Shown piece after piece: positions 42,177-52,008 of a DNA stretch of 64,000 nucleotides; within the stretch, counting starts at the first letter, position 1; each line of letters begins with the position of its first letter. Source of the DNA: Anaerovibrio sp. JC8 (lineage in GTDB: Bacteria > Bacillota > Negativicutes > Selenomonadales > Selenomonadaceae); contig NZ_ANBM01000006.1 in NCBI RefSeq assembly GCF_002100115.1, positions 1 through 64,000 on the forward strand, read 5' to 3'. The position numbers were made by a program, and so were the translations under genes. Under the pieces are notes generated by a model that saw nothing but the letters and a program-made list of their open reading frames with translations, did no database searches and was not told the origin of the DNA.

Positions 42177-45100
42177 ATGAAACAGCATAGACCAATACAA
42201 AAATCTTTTCTGCTGGCCACCGGGCTGCTGCTGATAGCTGTGCAGCTTCTTTCCTATTGGATGATGCTTGCCCAGGCCAATCAGAATGAAACCACCCCCC
42301 AGCAAAAAACCGTCAGGGTAGCAACCTATGATGCAGATGAAATTTTCGTACTGGACACTGTTAATCACAAGAATAGCGGTTATGCCTATGAATATTTAGA
42401 AACCATTGCCAAATATGCCGGCTGGGATTTAAATTATGTGATTTATCCCGGCTTTACAGCCTGTATTGACGCTGTAAAAAAGGGCGAAGCGGATTTGGCC
42501 TATGATGTGAGCTACACCGAAGAACGGGCCCAGTATCTGGCATTTCCGAATGAGCCTATGGGGGTAGAAAACTACTATCTCTATTTCCTCGATACCAACA
42601 AAAATATTATTTCCGGCAATCTGGATACTCTGCAACATAAAAAAATCGGTGTTTCCAGAGGTACCAAGCAGATCAGTATTCTAAAGGAATGGCTTGCCAA
42701 GAACCATGTTGATGCGGAAATCGTGGAATATGCCAACAGCGCCGGACGCAGGGCGGCCCTTTGGGCTGGTGAAGTGGACCTGAATCTTATTGCCAACAGA
42801 TACAACAAGCCCCATTTTGTTGCCTTTGGCAGTATCGGTGAGGACAATTTCTATCTGGTAGTGAACAAGGCCCGGCCAGATATTCTGAAGGAGCTCAATA
42901 ATGCCCACAGAACCATGATGTCCATAAATCCATATTTCCTTACAGACATCAGCAAGCGTCATTTTGCCTATGCATCCATCAGAAAAAGCCTTACAGAGCC
43001 TGAATTAAAGTGGCTGGAGGATCATCCTGTCATTCGGGTAGGCTGTCTTATTGATGACCCGCCATTCACTTACACTGATCCTAAAACTCAGGAGATAAAA
43101 GGTGTTTATGTAGATACCCTGCATCGAATTTTTGATGTATTAAATATTGAAGACTATCATCTGGAATTTAAAATGTATTATTCCCAGGATGATATGCTGA
43201 TTGCCCTGCGAAATAATCAGATTGATCTTATTTCCCAATATTACTTCGATTATAATAAGGCTGCCATGGATAATGTCATTATATCCTCTGATATTTACGA
43301 TGCCCAGATAGGTATTGTCCGCAAGGCAGGCACTTCCTACAGTGATGCCTTTGAACGGCTGGCCTATGAAAAGAAACGTAACAAGGGCTATGCAGGGATA
43401 AAATATCCGGAGGCCACCTTTATTCCTTGCAAGAACCTTTTGGACTGCCTGGATGAGGTCAATAAGGGCAATGCCACTGGCGTAATCGGCCTCAGCTCTA
43501 CACTTGCTATATATACCCAGGCATATCCGGAGCTGGAATATACTCCTTTGATGGATACTGTCCCTATCGCCTTTGCCACCTCCAAGGACAACAAGTCTTT
43601 GATTACCATGCTGGACAAGGGCCGGGGACTCATCAACAACGGCGAAATTGATGCCATGCTGGCCGGTCATCAGCCTATGGCACCATTCTCCGTTCATAAA
43701 TTTATCTCCAATAATCTGGCGGCATGTATTTTGGGCCTTATAGCCCTTATGTCAGTTATTATGGTATTCCTGTTTATGACGGTAACCAACCGTCGGTTAA
43801 AGGCGAAGAACCAGCTCATTGACGATCAAAATACCGCCCTGAAGGAATATCAGGCCAAGCTTACCCAATCCCTGGAGGATGTGCAGAAGGCCGACAAGGC
43901 CAAGACCTCCTTCCTTTTCAATATGTCCCATGATATCCGCACACCAATGAATGCTATTATCGGCTTCACCGGATTATTGGAAAAAAATATTGATAACAAG
44001 GAGCTGGCCCTTAGCTATATTGACAAGATTCAGTCCTCCAATAATTTCCTCCTGTCCCTTATCAATAACGTACTGGAAATGGCCCGTATTGAAAGCGGCA
44101 AGGCAACTGTCGATGAATCCTATGCGGATATTAATCTTATGATGCCTGAAATCGGGGCAATTTTTGAACCGCAGATGAAGGAAAAAGGGCTTGATTTCAA
44201 ATGTTCACTTAATGTGGAGCATAATCATGTCATGCTGGACACCACAAAGGTCAGGGAAATACTTCTTAATCTCATCAGCAATGCTCTCAAATACACTCCA
44301 TCCGGAGGCAGTGTAACCTTTGCTGTTACAGAAGAGCCGTCTGCTGCTCCTGGTATGAGCACATATAAAGTGGTAGTTGCAGATACGGGTATTGGTATGC
44401 CTAAGGATTTCCTTGAAACTATCTTTGATGCCTTTACCCGGGAAAAGAATACCACCCAAAGCGGCGTTATCGGCACCGGCCTGGGCATGCACATAGTTAA
44501 AAAGCTGGTTGATTTGCTGGGTGGCACCATTAATATTGAAAGTGAGCTGGGAAAGGGTACCACCATCACTCTCCTTATGCCTACCAAGCTTGCTTCGGAG
44601 CATCTCCGCAAAATTACTGAACGGGAAAATAAGGAAATCGATACCTCGAAATTTAAGGGTATGCGCATTCTGCTGGCTGAAGACAATGAACTGAATGCAG
44701 AAATCGCCCAAACCATTCTGGAGGATCAGGGCTTTAAGGTTGAGCACGCCCATAATGGTGTTGAAGCCGTTGATATGCTGAACAGCTCTGAGCCTGGATA
44801 TTATGACCTTATACTTATGGATGTGCAAATGCCGCAGATGGATGGCTATAAAGCCACCATTACCATACGGGGCATGAAGGATCCTGTCCATTCCAGTATT
44901 CCTATCATTGCCATGACAGCCAATGCCTTTGACGAGGATAAGCGGGCTGCCCTGCTGGCAGGCATGAATGCCCACATTCCAAAGCCATTTGATGTACATA
45001 AGCTCTTTGGCACCATTGAAATGGTACTGAAGCACAAGGACTATTATATCCGCAGCCATGCAATGGACAGCTTCAGGGAAAAATATGAGGCTATGGGGCT

Positions 45101-45437
45101 GAAATGCGGTTACCTCATTTTCCGGCCGAACAAGATGGAAGAAACCATCTACACTGACGAAACCGTACTGGATATATTTGGCTGCTCCAGCTTTGAGGAT
45201 TTCACCAATTATGCCAAGGGTTCAGTAAAGAATATTGTTATCGTCAAAGAGCGGGAGGATGTATCCAGCAAGGTACATGAAATGGAAAGTGCCTCCTATA
45301 TTGGCAATTTTAAATTCAGCATTACCAGACAGGACGGGGAAACCCGAAATCTGGATTCCATCGGCTGTCGGGCCTATACCGGTGAAGAAATAGTTTGCTT
45401 CGTTTACGTGGTAGACATCACCAACACCAATCTGTAG
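42177..45437 (+). CDS. Hybrid sensor kinase with two periplasmic solute-binding domains (BvgS-like) and C-terminal PAS
   Basis: 1086 residues; ATG 42177 follows GGGAG. The N-terminal helix exports two type-3 solute-binding domains (about 45-265 and 290-510), the amino-acid-binding type. A helix near residue 515-537 crosses the membrane. HisKA has NMSHDIRTPMNA near residue 583; the ATPase ends with GTGLGMHIVKKL. The receiver has an Asp in LILMDVQMPQMDG near residue 881. A PAS-like domain of about 110 residues follows the receiver, an unusual end. It converges on a kinase of the same build. Confidence 0.9.
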   Translation: MKQHRPIQKSFLLATGLLLIAVQLLSYWMMLAQANQNETTPQQKTVRVATYDADEIFVLDTVNHKNSGYAYEYLETIAKYAGWDLNYVIYPGFTACIDAVKKGEADLAYDVSYTEERAQYLAFPNEPMGVENYYLYFLDTNKNIISGNLDTLQHKKIGVSRGTKQISILKEWLAKNHVDAEIVEYANSAGRRAALWAGEVDLNLIANRYNKPHFVAFGSIGEDNFYLVVNKARPDILKELNNAHRTMMSINPYFLTDISKRHFAYASIRKSLTEPELKWLEDHPVIRVGCLIDDPPFTYTDPKTQEIKGVYVDTLHRIFDVLNIEDYHLEFKMYYSQDDMLIALRNNQIDLISQYYFDYNKAAMDNVIISSDIYDAQIGIVRKAGTSYSDAFERLAYEKKRNKGYAGIKYPEATFIPCKNLLDCLDEVNKGNATGVIGLSSTLAIYTQAYPELEYTPLMDTVPIAFATSKDNKSLITMLDKGRGLINNGEIDAMLAGHQPMAPFSVHKFISNNLAACILGLIALMSVIMVFLFMTVTNRRLKAKNQLIDDQNTALKEYQAKLTQSLEDVQKADKAKTSFLFNMSHDIRTPMNAIIGFTGLLEKNIDNKELALSYIDKIQSSNNFLLSLINNVLEMARIESGKATVDESYADINLMMPEIGAIFEPQMKEKGLDFKCSLNVEHNHVMLDTTKVREILLNLISNALKYTPSGGSVTFAVTEEPSAAPGMSTYKVVVADTGIGMPKDFLETIFDAFTREKNTTQSGVIGTGLGMHIVKKLVDLLGGTINIESELGKGTTITLLMPTKLASEHLRKITERENKEIDTSKFKGMRILLAEDNELNAEIAQTILEDQGFKVEHAHNGVEAVDMLNSSEPGYYDLILMDVQMPQMDGYKATITIRGMKDPVHSSIPIIAMTANAFDEDKRAALLAGMNAHIPKPFDVHKLFGTIEMVLKHKDYYIRSHAMDSFREKYEAMGLKCGYLIFRPNKMEETIYTDETVLDIFGCSSFEDFTNYAKGSVKNIVIVKEREDVSSKVHEMESASYIGNFKFSITRQDGETRNLDSIGCRAYTGEEIVCFVYVVDITNTNL

Positions 45438-45471
45438 CCCTTACGCCAATAAATTGCATTCCACAAATTAA

Positions 45472-45520
45472 AAGGCATATACCCGACGCATTATTGCGTA
45501 CAGGTATATGCCTTATTTTT
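45472..45520. terminator. Terminator between the two convergent hybrid kinases
   Basis: AAGGCATATACC pairs with GGTATATGCCTT and encloses ACGCA/TGCGT. It is followed by ATTTTTT on the plus strand. Confidence 0.85.
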
Positions 45521-45542
45521 TGTGCCTTGTCCTTATTTTTTC

Positions 45543-48500
45543 TCAGATAAGGGATTCCAGGGTACTGAAGAGCTCACGGATATCAATAGGCTTGGAGATA
45601 TGCCCGTTCATCCCCACGTTCATGGCCTTCAGCTTGTCCTCTGCGAATACGTTGGCTGTCATGGCTATTATCGGTACCTTCTTACAATACTCATTGTCAA
45701 GTTCCCTGATTTCCTTGGTAGCCTCATAGCCATCCATTACCGGCATCTGAATATCCATCAGTATGCCATCATATTGGCCGGCCTTGGCAGCCTTCATCTT
45801 CTCTACTGCTTCTTCACCATTTACAGCCACCTCTACCTTAAAGTTGGCCCCCTCCAGCAGGGCTGTGGCAATTTCCTGGTTTATAATATTATCCTCCACC
45901 AGCAGCAGGCTCTTACCTGTAAAATCGTAATCAACCTTTTTGTGCACTGCCACATCGGTATCCTGGTGCATTATGGTCTTAAATTCAAGGGTTACTACAA
46001 ATCTGGTACCCTTGTTCAGCTCACTGTCAACAGTAATCTTTCCGCCCATCATGTCCACAATGCTCTTGGTAATGGACATTCCCAGGCCTGTCCCCTGAAT
46101 ACCACTGACAGTGGTATTGCGGGCCCGCTCAAATGGTACAAACAGCTTGTCTATAAAGTCCTTGTCAATACCAATGCCCGTATCCTCCACATGGAATTCA
46201 AAAGTGGAACGGTTGGCATCGCTGGCCGGCTTCTGAACAAGGCTGAATCGCACCTCGCCCCCCTCAGGGGTAAACTTCACAGCATTGCTGAGCAGGTTCA
46301 GCAGAACCTGCTTTAAGCGGAGACGGTCACAGAGAACCGTGTCATCCATAATACCATTGGTATCAATCAGCAGCTTCAGCTTGTTCATCTCCACATCAGA
46401 CTGGAGAATGGACTTCAGCTCATCCACAAGGGCTATGAGATTGGTAGGCTGTGGGTCCAGCTCAATGCGGCCGCTCTCAATGCGGCTCATATCCAGCACA
46501 TCATTGATAAGGCTCAGGAGATGCTTGCTTACCAGCTTGATCTTTTTCAGATATGCCTTTACCGCCGGCGCATTTTCTACATTTTCCTCAGCCAAGGCTG
46601 TATACCCCATAATTCCATTCATTGGTGTGCGGATATCGTGGGACATATTATTAAGGAAAATACTCTTGGCCTGGCTTGCCTGCTGGGCCTTTAAAAGTGC
46701 TTCCTCAGTCTTGTTGATCATATCCTTGTATTCGCCAATATCCTGCAATACACCATAGAGGCTCATAGGAGTACCATCATTGCGCCGATTCAGGCGAGCA
46801 TAGGTGCGACACCACACATAGCCCCTGTCCTTTGTCTTTATTCTCAGCTCATGGTCCACAATATTTACATCATCATTGGCACCATGGAGAATTTCCCATA
46901 TATATTTGCCACCCTCCTTCAGGTCATCAGGATGAATGAGGCTCACCACAGCCTCCAGGGTATCCGGAATTTCCTTAATGCTGTCATACCCCAGAATATG
47001 GCGCAGGCCGTCACTCCAGGTTACGTTGTCCACATTGCCCACCGGATCAAATTCAATAAGCCAGTTGGCAGATTTCAGGGCCTCGTGGTTATTCTCAATA
47101 ATGGAAATAGCCCGGCGCTGCTTTGCCAGCAGTTCCCTGACCTCATCATTTCTGGTAATGAGCTGCTCATTGGCATAGGCCTGCTGCTCATTGGCCATTA
47201 TCAGCTCATCGTTGGCAACCTTCAGCTGATCCGTCTGTACCCGCAGCATCTGATTAACCTTGGCCACCCGCTTGCGGTTTCTGGACAAAATGTACATATT
47301 TGTCAAAATCAGCAGGAATATCACTGCCAAAACAACCAGAGCCCACCAATAATCGGCCAGTATATCAGCCGTAGTGGAACGAACCGAAGAAAATACACTG
47401 GTAGAAATATCCTTGTCAAAATCCCTCTGGTCCAGGCTGATAATCCCCCGTTCCAAAATGGACAATAAGCGGACATCACTGCGACTAACTGACAGAACTA
47501 CACCAACATCAGTGAAGCTGTCAACTTCTGTCAGATTATTATAATTGTTGTTCCGCTGGAGATATTTACGAAGAACATACTCGTTGGAAATAGCTGCATC
47601 AACGTCACCATGCTTAACTGCCTCCAGAGTCTCCTCCACAGTTTTATAATATACATATTCGTATGTCTTTTCTCCATCCTCCATCATAAAAATTGATGTA
47701 GCTCTTGGCTTGTTGACAGATACCGCTACCCGCTTGACATTTTCAACGTTAAAATCCTGCCGCACTACCATCCGGAGTCCCACATTTAAAATGTCATTGG
47801 TCTGGGATATGCCCATCTTTTCAGCCCACCACAAATCCTTGTAGAAGCCAAAGGCAGCATCCACTTCTCCCTGCACCACAGCATTTTTTAATGATATTCC
47901 GTCAGGATATGGCACATAAGTAATTATTGACGGGTCCACTTCAATATTATTGCATATAGCCGTCATTACTTTTGTAATGACTCCATCAGGAATATCACTA
48001 TCCTTGTTTTTACCGCTAAATGGCATATTATTGGAAAAATAGCCAATACGCAGGCTCTTTTTATTATAAAGCCATTCCCGGTCCTCCGGTGAAATACGCG
48101 GGTTCACCATAGCCTCCCGGAAATATTTATATTCCATATCATTTCTAAAGGAAGGATGTGAATCCATTATTATAGGCTGAGCCCGATTAAGCTCCTCCAC
48201 CAGGTCTGTCCTCTTTTTGGAGGTAGCCAGATAATAATCGGAATCCCCCAACAAAAGCACATTGGAAATTCCCTCCAGCTTTCCTTTAAAATGAGTCATT
48301 ACCAGGGCATCAATCTCACCATCCATCAGTGCCTTAATCTTGTTGGCACTGCCACCGGACATTTGAAGGATTTCACAATCCAAATTGTTGTCACGAATCC
48401 AATCCTCCAAGAGCTTGACCTGGATGGACTTCTCCTCTACGCCAATTACCTTCCCATTAAATGTACTTAAATCCGTACTGTCTATCTGGTTATTATCAGT

Positions 48501-48905
48501 CTTTACAGCAATATAATATATTTCCCGGCCCATGCCATCCTTTGGATAGTTAATCTGTAAGGCACGTTCCGGGGTGTAGGAAACATCCGTCATCAGGTCG
48601 ATTTCCCCTGCAAGGAGCTTTTTATAAAGGTCAGACCAGCTGCCATATACATATTCATAACGCCAGCCAGTATAATTGGCCACGGCCTGAAGATATTCAT
48701 AGCCGTAGCCGGACTTAACGGCGCCATCCTCTGCGCCAATCATAAAATTGCCATCATTAAAGTAACCCACCTTGACCACTTTTCCGGTCTGAGGTGCGCT
48801 GATGTCCATGTCTGCTGGAGTAATTTCAACTGGCCTTGGACTGCCACAACCGGCGAAAAAACATAATAGCAGCATCATACATATCGTGAGCAGACGTTTA
48901 TTCAT
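45543..48905 (-). CDS. Hybrid sensor kinase with two periplasmic solute-binding domains, PAS and receiver
   Basis: 1120 residues. The N-terminus has a signal sequence with a lipobox-like FFAGC, so lipid anchoring is possible. Two type-3 solute-binding domains fill about 45-265 and 285-510, and a helix crosses near 518-540. A coiled coil with repeated ANEQ follows, then PAS (about 640-740), HisKA (NMSHDIRTPMNG near 752), ATPase (NLLSNAVKFT, GTGLGMSITKSI) and receiver (Asp near 1046 in LMDIQMPVMDG). It starts 10 bases after the 127-residue protein gene, so they form an operon. Confidence 0.9.
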   Translation of the reverse strand: MNKRLLTICMMLLLCFFAGCGSPRPVEITPADMDISAPQTGKVVKVGYFNDGNFMIGAEDGAVKSGYGYEYLQAVANYTGWRYEYVYGSWSDLYKKLLAGEIDLMTDVSYTPERALQINYPKDGMGREIYYIAVKTDNNQIDSTDLSTFNGKVIGVEEKSIQVKLLEDWIRDNNLDCEILQMSGGSANKIKALMDGEIDALVMTHFKGKLEGISNVLLLGDSDYYLATSKKRTDLVEELNRAQPIIMDSHPSFRNDMEYKYFREAMVNPRISPEDREWLYNKKSLRIGYFSNNMPFSGKNKDSDIPDGVITKVMTAICNNIEVDPSIITYVPYPDGISLKNAVVQGEVDAAFGFYKDLWWAEKMGISQTNDILNVGLRMVVRQDFNVENVKRVAVSVNKPRATSIFMMEDGEKTYEYVYYKTVEETLEAVKHGDVDAAISNEYVLRKYLQRNNNYNNLTEVDSFTDVGVVLSVSRSDVRLLSILERGIISLDQRDFDKDISTSVFSSVRSTTADILADYWWALVVLAVIFLLILTNMYILSRNRKRVAKVNQMLRVQTDQLKVANDELIMANEQQAYANEQLITRNDEVRELLAKQRRAISIIENNHEALKSANWLIEFDPVGNVDNVTWSDGLRHILGYDSIKEIPDTLEAVVSLIHPDDLKEGGKYIWEILHGANDDVNIVDHELRIKTKDRGYVWCRTYARLNRRNDGTPMSLYGVLQDIGEYKDMINKTEEALLKAQQASQAKSIFLNNMSHDIRTPMNGIMGYTALAEENVENAPAVKAYLKKIKLVSKHLLSLINDVLDMSRIESGRIELDPQPTNLIALVDELKSILQSDVEMNKLKLLIDTNGIMDDTVLCDRLRLKQVLLNLLSNAVKFTPEGGEVRFSLVQKPASDANRSTFEFHVEDTGIGIDKDFIDKLFVPFERARNTTVSGIQGTGLGMSITKSIVDMMGGKITVDSELNKGTRFVVTLEFKTIMHQDTDVAVHKKVDYDFTGKSLLLVEDNIINQEIATALLEGANFKVEVAVNGEEAVEKMKAAKAGQYDGILMDIQMPVMDGYEATKEIRELDNEYCKKVPIIAMTANVFAEDKLKAMNVGMNGHISKPIDIRELFSTLESLI

Positions 48906-48915
48906 GGTTAATCAC

Positions 48916-49299
48916 CTATTGCAACATTCCATCAGGCTTCACATTCATAAGAATCTCCCTGACCAGTTCCTCTTCCAGTTTATTTTGAAATTCTGCCATG
49001 GCCTTTTCTTCTTCTGCCTTAAATTCCTTGCGCCCGATGGCATTGCCATCCTTCAGCCCCACTGCATAGCCACTGTCGTAGCCCACAGTAAAACAATCCT
49101 CCGCCACGGAGTGAATGACCTCCTTAAGGCTGTTACGAAATACTTGCTGAAGCTCGGCATCCACCTTGTAGCGCACAAAAACACCGGAAAGCATCCGGGC
49201 CAGCAGATCCTGCTTGCCCAAGGTATCCTCCGACAGAAGCTCCTTTAAAGGAACCTCCTTGACGTTATTGATTTCTACTGTCTTTGTTTTCGCAACCAT
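48916..49299 (-). CDS. Uncharacterised protein encoded before the hybrid kinase
   Basis: 127 residues, ATG 49299 with GAGGGA upstream. It is charged, probably helical, without signal peptide, Cys or membrane segment; the C-terminal half (EFKAEEEKAMAEFQNKLEEEL) looks like a coiled coil. A Gly/Tyr-rich stretch (VGYDSGYAVGLKDGNAIGRK) lies near residues 72-92. I do not recognise the family. It is 10 bases before the kinase and probably co-transcribed, so a role in the same signalling path is likely. Confidence 0.65.
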   Translation of the reverse strand: MVAKTKTVEINNVKEVPLKELLSEDTLGKQDLLARMLSGVFVRYKVDAELQQVFRNSLKEVIHSVAEDCFTVGYDSGYAVGLKDGNAIGRKEFKAEEEKAMAEFQNKLEEELVREILMNVKPDGMLQ

Positions 49300-49460
49300 A
49301 ATAATCCCTCAATTCTGTGTGTCCGGGTTGCTAAACTAGCCTCTTCACCTTTCTTTCTCACTGCTCTATACCTTCGACACTGCCCCCTGTTTTTCCTGCC
49401 ACAATTTGTCCGATGTTAACGGGCGCTAAGACTCCACCTGTATAAGTATTCATTTTATGA

Positions 49461-49490
49461 TTGTAAACTTGTATACCTATGTGTTAAAAT
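49461..49490 (+). promoter_or_regulatory. Putative promoter of the NSS symporter gene
   Basis: TTGTAA (49461-49466) and TAAAAT (49485-49490) with an 18-bp spacer, 40 bases before the start codon. Confidence 0.5.
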
Positions 49491-49530
49491 ACTAAAGTAT
49501 GATTGAATTTTTATAGGGGGTCTATGACTA

Positions 49531-50889
49531 ATGGAAAGAGAATCCTTCCAGTCTCGGCTGGGATTCCTGCTGGTAAGTGCGGGCTGCGCTATCGGCATTG
49601 GTAATGTATGGCGTTTTCCATACATCTGTGGTGAGTACGGCGGTGGATTGTTTGTACTTATCTATTTATTATTCCTGTTGATTATGGGTGTGCCTGTACT
49701 GGCAATGGAGCTGTCTGTAGGACGTGCAAGCCGTAAGTCTGCATACCTTGGTTTTAAAAAGCTGGAGCCGGAAGGCACCAAGTGGCATATTCACGGTCTC
49801 ACCAGTATTCTGGGTAACTACATCCTCATGATGTTCTACACCGTGGTATCCGGCTGGATGCTTGACTATTTCTTTAAGTTCATTCGTGGTGAATTTGTGC
49901 CGGGCATGACCACTGAACAAATCGGCAATGTTTTCGGCAATATGCTGGCTGACCCAGTGGAGCTGGTATTCTGGATGCTTCTGGAGGTAGCCATCTGCTT
50001 TGTTATTCTCAGCGCCGGTATTCAGAGTGGTCTGGAGAAGGTTACCAAGATTATGATGGGTGCCCTGCTGGTGCTTATTATCGTTTTGGGCCTGCACAGT
50101 CTGGTTCTGCCGGGTGGTATGGAGGGTCTGTCCTTCCTGCTGCTGCCTAGTCTGGACGGTGTAAATCAGCACGGCTGGTGGACAGTTATTTCCGCTGCCA
50201 TGAATCAGGCCTTCTTTACCCTGAGTGTTGGTATGGGTTCCATGGAAATCTTCGGCAGCTACATTGACAAGCACAATTCCCTTCCTGGTGAGTCTGTGCG
50301 CATTGCTGCCCTTGATACCATCGTAGCTATTATGGCTGGTCTCATTATTTTCCCAGCCTGCTTCGCTTATGGTCTGAGACCGGATGCCGGCCCGTCTTTG
50401 TTGTTCATTACCCTGCCTAACGTATTTATGGATATGACTGGTGGTCTTATCTGGGGAGCATTGTTCTTCCTCTTTATGACCTTCGCCAGCTTCTCTACAG
50501 TATTGGCAGTATGCGAAAATATCATTTCCTTCTGCATGGATACCTTTAACTGGGGCCGCAAGAAGGCCGCTATCATCAACGGCTTCATGGTAGGTCTCCT
50601 GAGCATTCCTTGTGCTCTGGGCTTTAACGTATGGGAAAGCCTGACCATTATCGGCAACCGCGGCGTGCTGGATACCGAGGACTTTTTGGTAAGTAACCTC
50701 ATTCTGCCAATCGGTTCTTTGATCTTCCTGCTGTTCTGCGTATCCAAGTACGGCTGGGGCTTCAAGAACTTCTTTGAAGAGGTTAACACCGGTGACGGCA
50801 TGAAATTCCCAACCTGGGTAAAGGGTTATTTCCAGTGGATTCTGCCAATTATGCTCTTTGTAATCATTGTGCAGGGCTTAATTCAGTAA
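49531..50889 (+). CDS. Sodium-dependent transporter of the NSS/SNF family
   Basis: Na+-coupled amino-acid symporter of the LeuT fold, 452 residues, eleven or so helices. ATG 49531 is ten bases after AGGGGG. SAGCAIGIGNVWRFPY in helix 1 is the family signature, with the unwound-helix residues that hold Na+ and substrate, and GGGLFVLIYLLFLL follows. NQAFFTLSVGMGSMEIFGSY is the helix 6 counterpart (quoted in part: FFTLSVGMGSM). The C-terminus is shorter than in LeuT, as in the 11-helix MhsT/TnaT group. Likely substrates are hydrophobic amino acids. Confidence 0.93.
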   Translation: MERESFQSRLGFLLVSAGCAIGIGNVWRFPYICGEYGGGLFVLIYLLFLLIMGVPVLAMELSVGRASRKSAYLGFKKLEPEGTKWHIHGLTSILGNYILMMFYTVVSGWMLDYFFKFIRGEFVPGMTTEQIGNVFGNMLADPVELVFWMLLEVAICFVILSAGIQSGLEKVTKIMMGALLVLIIVLGLHSLVLPGGMEGLSFLLLPSLDGVNQHGWWTVISAAMNQAFFTLSVGMGSMEIFGSYIDKHNSLPGESVRIAALDTIVAIMAGLIIFPACFAYGLRPDAGPSLLFITLPNVFMDMTGGLIWGALFFLFMTFASFSTVLAVCENIISFCMDTFNWGRKKAAIINGFMVGLLSIPCALGFNVWESLTIIGNRGVLDTEDFLVSNLILPIGSLIFLLFCVSKYGWGFKNFFEEVNTGDGMKFPTWVKGYFQWILPIMLFVIIVQGLIQ

Positions 50890-50903
50890 AATTGCAAGCT
50901 AAT

Positions 50904-50938
50904 AGGGACTGGGATTTATGTTCTCAGTCCCTTTTTTC
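50904..50938 (+). terminator. Intrinsic terminator after the NSS symporter
   Basis: AGGGACTG pairs with CAGTCCCT, followed by TTTTT. Downstream to 50982 are AT-rich repeats of TTTATGCCT. Confidence 0.88.
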
Positions 50939-50982
50939 GTGCTTTATTTATGCCTCTATTTATACATTTTTTATTTATGCCT

Positions 50983-51936
50983 TTATTCAAATTTCTTCAG
51001 GGCCGGACCATTCAAGTAATCACAGCAGTCCCCCTGACGATAGCCCTTTTCTTCCATTTGCCGTATAATGCCGTCCCGAATCTTGAACCAGCCCGTGGAC
51101 CAGTTGCTGAAAAGCGTATTTTCCGCCGGAGCCCTACCAATTACCCGCTGCAGAACAATATCCGGGGACAGATGCCGCAGGAACAAAATCACCCGCTTTT
51201 GGTATTCGTCACGGCCAATAAGCTCCAGCTCCCCCTTTTCATACTGCTCTGCCATAACCGTGCCCTTGACTATATAAAGGGCATGGAGCTTCACCTGATC
51301 CAGCTTTAGGGCCGACATGATGTGGGCCGCTTCAATGGCATCCTGGTCCGTATCCCATGGCAGATTTAGTATAAGATGGGCACAGGTCTGAAGCCCATAG
51401 GCTTTTATCCTCAATATAGCATCAATGAATTCCGCCAGGCTATGGCCCCGATTAATCTTATCCAGGGTATGGTAATTGACAGACTGGAGCCCCAGCTCCA
51501 CGCAAATATCTATGTTGTATTTGCGGGCTATATCCTGCATGGACTGCAAATAATCATCACGAATACAGTCCGGGCGGGTGGCAATATACACCGCCACTAC
51601 CCCCTCGGCCCTGGCCGCCTCCTCCAGATAAGCCGAAAATCTGTCCAGTGGCAGATAGGTGTTGCTGAAATTCTGGAGATATGGAATAAATTTCGTGGCC
51701 TTGTACTTGGGCACAATATGGGCCTTGTTGGTCTCTATTTGCTCCGTTACGGTCATATCCGCCGGCAGATTTTCATAGCCGGTGCCAATTTCCCCACAGA
51801 AGGTACAACCGTCCATTCCACAGGAACCATCCCGATTTGGGCAGCTCACCGGCAAGGCAACTGGCAGCTTGTAGGTCTTCTCCCCATAGCGGTTTATTAG
51901 ATATTCTGAAAAGGTATTATATACTGATTGGGTCAT
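50983..51936 (-). CDS. YhcC-like radical SAM protein (TIGR01212 family)
   Basis: 317 residues. The start ATG 51936 (MTQSVYNTFSEYL) matches the usual N-terminus; ATG 51969 is in frame but has no ribosome binding site. The [4Fe-4S] cluster motif is CPNRDGSCGMDGCTFC, with spacing of seven and four residues typical of YhcC/Elp3-like radical SAM proteins. GVVAVYIATRPDCIRDD and LILNLPWDT follow. The exact reaction is unproven; tRNA or nucleotide modification is a guess. It ends 45 bases after the symporter terminator. Confidence 0.88.
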   Translation of the reverse strand: MTQSVYNTFSEYLINRYGEKTYKLPVALPVSCPNRDGSCGMDGCTFCGEIGTGYENLPADMTVTEQIETNKAHIVPKYKATKFIPYLQNFSNTYLPLDRFSAYLEEAARAEGVVAVYIATRPDCIRDDYLQSMQDIARKYNIDICVELGLQSVNYHTLDKINRGHSLAEFIDAILRIKAYGLQTCAHLILNLPWDTDQDAIEAAHIMSALKLDQVKLHALYIVKGTVMAEQYEKGELELIGRDEYQKRVILFLRHLSPDIVLQRVIGRAPAENTLFSNWSTGWFKIRDGIIRQMEEKGYRQGDCCDYLNGPALKKFE

Positions 51937-52008
51937 ATTATTCCACTTACATACTCCCTTATTACTCATTTTTTAGGCCTGTGCCTGCTGACAAAGAATG
52001 TTTACCGT

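Noticed and set aside
45522-46316. 264-codon plus-strand frame opposite the second hybrid kinase
   Set aside because: Shadow of the receiver and ATPase coding sequence; no ribosome binding site.
49321-49453. Possible end of an IS200/IS605-type element
   Set aside because: The GC-rich segment recalls such ends from memory, but no transposase, TnpB remnant or paired end is present; kept only as a small-ORF observation.
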